A stretch of 5,500 nucleotides of DNA from Candidatus Bipolaricaulota bacterium (GTDB lineage: Bacteria > Bipolaricaulota > Bipolaricaulia > M55B111): contig JAGXLQ010000101.1 of the NCBI GenBank assembly GCA_018334595.1, forward strand, positions 1 to 5,500. The letters run 5' to 3'. The notes beneath the pieces are model-generated. The model was not told the DNA's origin and did no database searches. It was given only the letters and a program-made list of their open reading frames with translations. The position numbers and the translations under genes were made by a program. Position 1 is the stretch's first letter. Every line of letters begins with the position of its first letter. Shown piece by piece: positions 1 to 4,180 of this stretch.

Positions 1-9
1 GAGAAGGTT

Positions 10-49
10 ACCTATAAGAGATAAAGAGATCTCTTTATCTCTTATAGGT
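10..49. repeat. Perfect 40-bp palindrome, candidate operator of the rrf2 operon
   Basis: Every base from 10 to 29 pairs with its mirror from 30 to 49 and the symmetry stops at 9/50. Nested inside are four copies of the heptamer AAGAGAT: two direct (16-22 and 24-30) and two inverted (29-35 and 37-43). The site lies just upstream of an Rrf2-family regulator and overlaps its deduced -10 and start of transcription. Rrf2 proteins bind dyad-symmetric operators as dimers and often repress their own operon, so autoregulation is the natural inference. The doubled half-sites could hold two dimers. It is unlikely to act as an RNA hairpin if transcription starts near 25, because then only the right arm is transcribed. 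Confidence 0.75.
13..18 (+). promoter_or_regulatory. Possible -10 element of the rrf2 operon
   Basis: TATAAG matches the sigma70 -10 consensus at five of six positions. The matching -35 element would lie before the start of the window and cannot be seen. A start of transcription near base 25 would give a leader of about 30 nt and leave the ribosome binding site free of the palindrome stem. Because the site is symmetric, the mirror CTTATA (41-46) could equally serve a divergent promoter on the - strand. Confidence 0.3.
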
Positions 50-52
50 GAT
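46..52 (+). promoter_or_regulatory. Ribosome binding site that favours GTG 57 as rrf2 start
   Basis: AGGTGAT matches seven consecutive bases of the extended Shine-Dalgarno consensus (the end of TAAGGAGGTGAT). Its GG lies eight bases before GTG 57, a normal spacing, but overlaps or touches the other in-frame candidates GTG 48 and ATG 51. The first bases of the site are also the last bases of the palindrome, so a protein bound there could also affect access to this region. Confidence 0.55.
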
Positions 53-56
53 GACG

Positions 57-455
57 GTGATATACTCGAAGACGGCAAAGTATGGAATAAAGGCGCTGAG
101 ATACCTGGCCGGGGGTGATAGCCGGGAGTTCACCACGGTAAGGTCCGTGGCGGAAGCGGTCGACGTCCCTGCGGACTTCCTCGGAAAGATATTCCAATCC
201 CTGGCCAGGGAAAACGTACTGGAGTCGCAAAAGGGGCGCGGGGGAGGCTTCCGGCTGTCACGGCCAGGGAACCAGATATCCTTGCTGGAAGTTGTCCAAA
301 CGATCGATGGATACGACGTCTTTGAACGTTGCATATTCGACACCAAGGAGTGCGGAGAGGGGGGGACCTGCCCCCTTCACGACGACTGGATTCCCATAAG
401 AGAAGATCTCCGGTCGCTTCTGGCGGATAAGACGATTGCGGACCTGACGGAGTGA
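57..455 (+). CDS. Rrf2-family transcriptional regulator with IscR-like Fe-S ligand set
   Basis: Predicted cytoplasmic DNA-binding regulator of 132 residues, the usual Rrf2 length. From GTG 57 the protein starts MIYSKTAKYGIKAL, a typical Rrf2 beginning; in-frame GTG 48 and ATG 51 would add three or two residues. The winged helix-turn-helix fills about residues 1-70, with the wing at KGRGGGFRL (59-67). Next come a helix and the sensor loop with C92, C99, C105 and H108. E. coli IscR binds [2Fe-2S] through C92, C98, C104 and H107, so the set is kept with one extra residue between the first two cysteines. The family senses Fe-S status, nitric oxide, redox or cysteine supply; which one applies here is unknown. 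It is the first gene of an operon with a rhodanese and an OsmC protein, 35 nt upstream of the rhodanese, and probably regulates itself through the palindrome at 10-49. Family assignment is firm; signal and targets are inferred. Confidence 0.93.
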   Translation: MIYSKTAKYGIKALRYLAGGDSREFTTVRSVAEAVDVPADFLGKIFQSLARENVLESQKGRGGGFRLSRPGNQISLLEVVQTIDGYDVFERCIFDTKECGEGGTCPLHDDWIPIREDLRSLLADKTIADLTE

Positions 456-478
456 ACAACATAATATCCTAAAACTAC

Positions 479-484
479 GGGGTG
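479..484 (+). promoter_or_regulatory. Ribosome binding site that favours ATG 491 for the rhodanese gene
   Basis: GGGGTG lies six bases before ATG 491. The in-frame GTG at 482-484 is itself part of this purine-rich stretch and has no Shine-Dalgarno sequence upstream, so ATG 491 is the better start. Confidence 0.5.
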
Positions 485-490
485 TTCACG

Positions 491-829
491 ATGTACGAAG
501 GGATAGAACGAGAGCAGCTTGAAGAGAAGTTGGCGGAGGGAGACGACTTCGCGTTGGTGGAGGTCTTGGACCCGGAAGAGTATAGAGATACTCACATCAA
601 GGGGGCGGTTAACATTCCCCTGGAGGAAATTGGAAAGGAGGCAAAGAAAAGGTTCAGCCTGGGCGACGAACTTGTAGTTTACTGTGCAAGTAGTAGTTGT
701 GCCGCTAGCCCGGCTGCTGCGAAAAAACTTGACAGGCTTGGATTCAACAACGTCTACGACTACGAGGAAGGCAAAGAGGGCTGGTTGAAAGCGGGCAATG
801 AAACGGTCAGCGGCGAGGATCCCGAGTAA
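491..829 (+). CDS. Single-domain rhodanese-like protein (putative sulfurtransferase)
   Basis: A 112-residue protein formed almost entirely of one rhodanese domain. Visible landmarks are LVEVLDPEEYRDTHIKGAVNIP (about 22-43; usual family form is V-D-x-R-x-x-x-E-[FY]-x-x-x-H-I-x-G-A-x-x-I-P), VVYCASSSC (62-70) and LGFNNVYDYEEGKEGW (83-98). The active-site loop begins at C65, where rhodaneses form a cysteine persulfide. A second cysteine, C70, gives a C-x4-C pair that could form a disulfide. The usual Arg after the Asp of the first motif is Pro here. It is cytoplasmic, with no signal peptide, and is strongly acidic. It lies 35 nt after the regulator and 21 nt before the OsmC gene, with no terminator between, so cotranscription is likely. 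Probable role: sulfane-sulfur transfer or detoxification linked to oxidative stress; the acceptor cannot be told from sequence. Confidence 0.88.
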   Translation: MYEGIEREQLEEKLAEGDDFALVEVLDPEEYRDTHIKGAVNIPLEEIGKEAKKRFSLGDELVVYCASSSCAASPAAAKKLDRLGFNNVYDYEEGKEGWLKAGNETVSGEDPE

Positions 830-850
830 AATATTACGTGGAGGTAAACG

Positions 851-1279
851 ATGAAGAAACGAAAAGCAGAAGCTGTATGGAGAGGAAAACTTAAGGACGG
901 CAACGGAACCTTAAAACTGGAGAGCGGTCTGTTTGAGAGCAACTATTCGTTCAGTTCGAGGTTCGAATCAGGCTCCGGGACCAATCCGGAGGAGCTTCTG
1001 GGTGCGGCCCATGCCGGTTGTTTTTCCATGGCCCTTTCCAACGTTCTCGCGGAAGAGGGTTACGACCCCGATGAGATCCAGACGGAGGCGGAAGTCAGCC
1101 TCGGCGAGGTCGATGGCGCCTTCAAGATAACGGGGGTCAAGCTCGTCACCGAGGCGAGCGTGCCGGAGATAACGGAGGAAGAGTTCCTGGAGCACGCAGA
1201 AGACGCCAAGGAGAATTGTCCCGTCTCCCTCGCCCTCCGAGGAACGGACATATCCCTGGAAGCGAGTCTTTCGCAGTAG
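851..1279 (+). CDS. OsmC-family organic hydroperoxide reductase
   Basis: A 142-residue cytoplasmic protein close in length to E. coli OsmC. OsmC/Ohr proteins are homodimeric peroxidases that reduce organic hydroperoxides through a peroxidatic cysteine and a resolving cysteine. The key residues are all present: R37 (SSRFE), E48 in TNPEELLGAAHAGCFSMAL, C57 (peroxidatic) and C123 in ENCPVS (resolving). They line up with E. coli R39, E49, C59 and C125. The AHAGCFSMALS signature and the N-terminal KAEAVWRGKLKDGNGTL favour the OsmC branch over Ohr. ATG 851 has an ideal GGAGGT (840-845) five bases before it. It is the last gene of the operon and is followed ten bases later by a strong terminator. 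Coexpression with an Rrf2 regulator and a rhodanese suggests a role against oxidants or reactive sulfur. In many bacteria the electron donor of this family is a dihydrolipoyl protein; none is visible here. Confidence 0.93.
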   Translation: MKKRKAEAVWRGKLKDGNGTLKLESGLFESNYSFSSRFESGSGTNPEELLGAAHAGCFSMALSNVLAEEGYDPDEIQTEAEVSLGEVDGAFKITGVKLVTEASVPEITEEEFLEHAEDAKENCPVSLALRGTDISLEASLSQ

Positions 1280-1288
1280 TTCTTTCGT

Positions 1289-1314
1289 ACCCCGCCCTCG
1301 GGGCGGGGTTTTTT
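1289..1314 (+). terminator. Intrinsic terminator of the rrf2-rhodanese-osmC operon
   Basis: CCCCGCCC (1290-1297) pairs perfectly with GGGCGGGG (1301-1308) around a three-base TCG loop, with an added A-T pair at 1289/1309, and runs straight into six T (1309-1314). This is a textbook Rho-independent terminator ten bases after the OsmC stop codon. Confidence 0.93.
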
Positions 1315-1353
1315 CTCTTCTTACGGTTTCTCATTCCCGATATATCCCCCAGC

Positions 1354-1370
1354 CAGGTAAGGACAACCTG
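1354..1370. promoter_or_regulatory. Short inverted repeat upstream of the secreted-protein promoter
   Basis: CAGGT (1354-1358) and ACCTG (1366-1370) form an inverted repeat with a seven-base spacer, two bases upstream of the -35-like hexamer. The position suits a regulator site, but five-base arms occur often by chance. Confidence 0.25.
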
Positions 1371-1372
1371 AT

Positions 1373-1402
1373 TTGCACTATTTGATAGAAATATGATATA
1401 AA
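1373..1402 (+). promoter_or_regulatory. Putative sigma70-type promoter of the secreted-protein gene
   Basis: TTGCAC (1373-1378) and TATAAA (1397-1402) are separated by 18 bp in a markedly AT-rich stretch that contrasts with the flanking DNA. Transcription would start near 1409, leaving a leader of about 27 nt that contains the GGAGGT at 1422-1427. An archaeal TATA reading would put the start on that GGAGGT, which fits less well. The -35 match is only moderate. Confidence 0.5.
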
Positions 1403-1435
1403 TAATTTATTACTTTCCTCTGGAGGTAGATACAA

Positions 1436-3784
1436 ATGCGTCTTGGAAACTACAGACACTTCTTCTCAGTACGACTCTTTGCAACAATTTCGTTGATTCT
1501 TTTGTTTGCAACCACTTTTACAAATGCCGGCGAACTTCCCTCGGGAAGAGCGAAGTTACTCGATTATGACGGGACCTATCAGGGTTTTAGCTTCTCGTAT
1601 TTGGGTCCGGCGTCCACCGACATCGACTTCTTCATCGCCGACCGCGGAGAAAACTCGATAATACACGCCGTCGACTCTCCGGGAATTATCGACATGGGCC
1701 GTAGGCCTCTGGAAGAGATTTCCCAGGCGCCCGCGGGTGGGTACAGTGAGACCGTGGTACCCCTACGGGGGCATAGTTACGTCATCCGCTCTCGGGGTAA
1801 GTATGCAAAAATTTACCTCCAGGAAATATTTCTACAGGAAGAGTCCCCGACGCGCTTCGTCACCGAATACGTATTTGAATGGGTAGTCCAACCAGATGGA
1901 TCGAGAACCTTTTTGGAGGGTGGAGGTGCGGAAGGAGAAAGGACTTCTCCGGGAGAAGATATAGGTTCGGTTCCGGAAGCCCGCAGGGAAGAAAAAGGGG
2001 GTCGCGTTGGCGGAAGGATACTAATACGAGGGGGGGATTTCTACCTGGAGGCAGGTCAAATAACCCTGGATAACGAGTGGAAGGAGGTCACCTTCGAGGG
2101 CTCTTTTGACTACCCTATCGTTGTAGCAAAACCCTTGTCTTACGTGGGAACCGACCCTGCTACGGTGGCGATAAAGGACGTTACCCCTAAGGGGTTCAAG
2201 GTAAGGATTCACGAGTGGCCATATACGGGAAACGACCATGCCGAAGAAAAGCTTACTTACCTCGCGGTAGAACGAGGACACTTCAACCTGGGGGGCCGGC
2301 TGGAGGTAGAGGCTGACGTGATATCCACGAACGTGGCAGGGGCGAGTTCGGTGGAAACTCCTGGCCGGGCGCGGAGGGTAAACTTCTTCTCGGAATTTTC
2401 CGCCAGGCCGGTGATATTCGCAGCAAGAAACACACTCCATGGTATCGACACAGTTGCTACCAGGATAAACGAGGTATCTACCGGTGGGTTTTCCATCTTA
2501 ATGCAGGAACAGGAGGCAAACGAGCAGAGTCACTACTACGAAACGATCTCTTACATAGCGGTTAGAGGGGGAGGTTACAGCGTGGGAGGGCAAGAACTGG
2601 TCGCTGATTGGGTAAACGTTGGTGACGAGCCAACTTCTATCTCTACCCCTTCCGGTGATCGGATCAGAATTCACGTCGACGAAGAGGAGTCCCTCGACCA
2701 GGAAAGAGAGCACGCGGCCGAGACGGTTGGTTATCTTTCTTTTCCCGGAGCTCCCGGTCTATTTATCGCCGACATTCAGACGATGAAAGGGACCGACACA
2801 GCCAACTTGCGTTATGAGGAGGTCTTGCCCGTCCATACTATCATCATAGATGGAACTGTGAATCCTGACGAGAAGACGAAATACAGTATTGAAGTTACCG
2901 GAAGGGTTGAACAGGTAGCGGGAACGTTGGCTGGGGTTGACGTAACCGTGGACCCAGAAGATATCGTGAAGGGAAATACCGTGAATGGCTTGGTCAGTAC
3001 AGGAAGAGACGGCTTTAGGGTAACCGGGGAGATAGTTTCGGTTGGGATAGTTAATCCCAGTGCTGCCGACGTGTTCGTGGATGGAGAAAGGATTCGGGGT
3101 GGCGTCCAACTCAGTTCTCAAGGTGAAAGACCTGCTAGAACCGTTACCCTCAAACATTGGGGCGGCGAGGGAAGCTACGAAGAAGGTTACGACTTCTCGG
3201 ACGGAGGTATACAGCGTTACGGCGAGAGCGGCCCAGACAGGGCAAATTTACACCCCGATTTCTTTTACACGGGTAGCTGGGAGCGCTCTTTTCCCACGAC
3301 CGCCGCTCACGACGCGACTGAGCCGCTGGAGAGGATTGATTATGGATTGGTCACGCTGGGCGACGTGGGAAGGCGTCCAGCCTGGAATGATCCCCGGTTT
3401 GAAAAGGGACACTTAACGCCTGGACACGTCTACGGATTCTACACGAAGGAGGGTAGATATCTGTTGGTTAAGATATTGGAAGAAAAAGAAATTCCCCGTG
3501 AAGACTGGCACGTGGGGGAGTTAAAGTTCAGGTGGGCCTTTTTCGATGACGAATCCGTTTATCAAGAGCCGGACGTGATTAACGAGGACACGGTGGATGA
3601 ACCCGCACCACCCGACGCCGACAAAGCCTATCAGCGTTACGTGGAGGCCTACAACAAGTTGACAGGCTTGATGGCTGAGGGAAAGGGAGATACCCCGGAG
3701 GCACAAAAAGCGTACGAGGAATACCTCGAGGCCAAGAGGGCTTACGAAGAGGCCCTGGAAAAAGTACAGGAAGAGAAAAAGTAG
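1436..3784 (+). CDS. Large secreted protein with lectin-like beta repeats and helical tail
   Basis: This 782-residue protein has no function I can name. ATG 1436 has a strong GGAGGT eight bases before it. Residues 1-31 are a signal peptide: R2, R7 and R13, a hydrophobic core (about 14-28), and probable cleavage after TNA (A31). Residues 40-155 form an N-terminal domain with GRRP (88-91) and GHSYVIRSRGKYAKI (112-126). Residues 200-465 hold tandem beta repeats of the H-type-lectin-like pattern W-x2-V-x-F-x3-F-x2-P; each has a GxD core (G238, G336, G452). Residues 481-560 are another beta domain. Residues 584-705 repeat the N-terminal motifs: GRRP (645-648) and GHVYGFYTKEGRYLLVKIL (663-681). After an acidic, proline-containing linker, residues 727-782 are a charged helix, probably a coiled coil. 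I see no cysteine, C-terminal membrane segment or sortase motif, so it is exported and soluble or loosely attached. Glycan binding is inferred, not shown. The gene has its own promoter and is separate from the operon upstream. Confidence 0.88.
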   Translation: MRLGNYRHFFSVRLFATISLILLFATTFTNAGELPSGRAKLLDYDGTYQGFSFSYLGPASTDIDFFIADRGENSIIHAVDSPGIIDMGRRPLEEISQAPAGGYSETVVPLRGHSYVIRSRGKYAKIYLQEIFLQEESPTRFVTEYVFEWVVQPDGSRTFLEGGGAEGERTSPGEDIGSVPEARREEKGGRVGGRILIRGGDFYLEAGQITLDNEWKEVTFEGSFDYPIVVAKPLSYVGTDPATVAIKDVTPKGFKVRIHEWPYTGNDHAEEKLTYLAVERGHFNLGGRLEVEADVISTNVAGASSVETPGRARRVNFFSEFSARPVIFAARNTLHGIDTVATRINEVSTGGFSILMQEQEANEQSHYYETISYIAVRGGGYSVGGQELVADWVNVGDEPTSISTPSGDRIRIHVDEEESLDQEREHAAETVGYLSFPGAPGLFIADIQTMKGTDTANLRYEEVLPVHTIIIDGTVNPDEKTKYSIEVTGRVEQVAGTLAGVDVTVDPEDIVKGNTVNGLVSTGRDGFRVTGEIVSVGIVNPSAADVFVDGERIRGGVQLSSQGERPARTVTLKHWGGEGSYEEGYDFSDGGIQRYGESGPDRANLHPDFFYTGSWERSFPTTAAHDATEPLERIDYGLVTLGDVGRRPAWNDPRFEKGHLTPGHVYGFYTKEGRYLLVKILEEKEIPREDWHVGELKFRWAFFDDESVYQEPDVINEDTVDEPAPPDADKAYQRYVEAYNKLTGLMAEGKGDTPEAQKAYEEYLEAKRAYEEALEKVQEEKK

Positions 3785-3810
3785 CCGCGGCGGGGTGTTT
3801 ACCTAGGGAG

Positions 3811-3845
3811 AGCAGGGACCGGGTAATTCGTTCCCGGTCCCTGCT
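3811..3845 (+). terminator. 13-bp perfect hairpin after the secreted-protein gene, likely terminator
   Basis: AGCAGGGACCGGG (3811-3823) pairs without mismatch with CCCGGTCCCTGCT (3833-3845) around a nine-base loop, 26 bases after the stop codon. Its position and GC-rich stem suit transcription termination or protection of the mRNA 3' end. However, the next bases are TAACGCCC, with no U-tract on either strand, so it is not a canonical intrinsic terminator. Confidence 0.55.
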
Positions 3846-4114
3846 TAACGCCCTTCTAATAGCTGAGGGCTAACTCCTTTTTCTCGGTTTTCTTGATATG
3901 GTTGGTCTCCCTCGGGGAGACGCCTCGTCGTCTGCCCTTATCATCCGCGTCCGTTAACCGGTCAGGATATCCCGCTCCCTAAAGTCTTTCGTGGCGCCAT
4001 CTACAGCGGCGCGGTCTGGGCAAGTCGGAGACTTAAATTGACCTCTAGATACCCCGGGACGGTAAGCGACGATTTGCCCGTCGGTGCCGTTTACTCCTCC
4101 CCGGGGAAGGCTAC
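3846..4114. other. Gene-free stretch with several inverted repeats
   Basis: No credible reading frame, tRNA or recognised riboswitch was found on either strand. It holds stems at 3850-3870 (5 bp), 3905-3921 (7 bp perfect, GTCTCCC/GGGAGAC with a TCG loop), 3994-4012 (5 bp) and 4018-4079 (10 bp with one G-U pair). A T-rich run at 3878-3890 follows the first stem and could act as a weak backup terminator. It may be only a spacer or the upstream region of the reductase promoter; a small structured RNA is possible but unproven. Confidence 0.4.
4018..4079 (+). repeat. Long-range inverted repeat (10-bp stem) upstream of the reductase promoter
   Basis: GGGCAAGTCG (4018-4027) can pair with CGATTTGCCC (4070-4079), nine Watson-Crick pairs plus one G-U, enclosing 42 bases that can form a small TACC/GGTA stem (4050-4053 with 4061-4064). 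This would make a branched-looking arm if transcribed. At the DNA level, one strand mismatch makes it an imperfect dyad. Function unknown. Confidence 0.4.
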
Positions 4115-4143
4115 TTAACTTCCCGAGTGCGTGACGATATAAT
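4115..4143 (+). promoter_or_regulatory. Sigma70-type promoter of the disulfide reductase gene
   Basis: An exact TATAAT (4138-4143) sits 17 bp, the optimal distance, from TTAACT (4115-4120), which matches four of six -35 positions. The start of transcription would fall near 4150, giving a leader of about 31 nt. A six-base inverted repeat, GGGAAG (4104-4109) with CTTCCC (4119-4124), spans the -35 element and could be an operator. Confidence 0.7.
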
Positions 4144-4165
4144 TTTTAGGAAACGATGTATTATC

Positions 4166-4171
4166 GGGGGT
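4166..4171 (+). promoter_or_regulatory. Weak ribosome binding site that supports the TTG 4181 start
   Basis: GGGGGT lies nine bases before TTG 4181. No in-frame ATG or GTG occurs upstream between the promoter and this codon. The nearby ATGs at 4156, 4192 and 4197 are in other frames. Confidence 0.45.
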
Positions 4172-4180
4172 CTTAACGTA

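Noticed and set aside
130..462. A 110-codon open frame on the - strand opposite the regulator gene
   Set aside because: It mirrors the coding strand of a clear Rrf2 gene, and the translation is a low-complexity Arg/Pro/Ser-rich shadow.
957..970. TTCGAATC as a tRNA T-arm
   Set aside because: It lies within the OsmC coding frame and no cloverleaf can be built around it.
1391..1411. Archaeal-type TATA box (ATATGATATAAATAA) upstream of the secreted-protein gene
   Set aside because: A start about 25 bp downstream would fall on the GGAGGT ribosome binding site. A bacterial -10 at 1397-1402 leaves it inside a normal leader.
2021..2440. A 139-codon open frame on the - strand inside the secreted-protein gene
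   Set aside because: It lies fully within a long, well-supported gene on the + strand, has no ribosome binding site of note and gives a protein without family features.
4084..4115. Resemblance to a signal recognition particle RNA (GTGCCGTTTACTCC and GGGGAAGGC)
   Set aside because: The conserved SRP core, GGTCAGG followed by GGAAGCAGCC with its symmetric loops, is absent and no long hairpin surrounds it.
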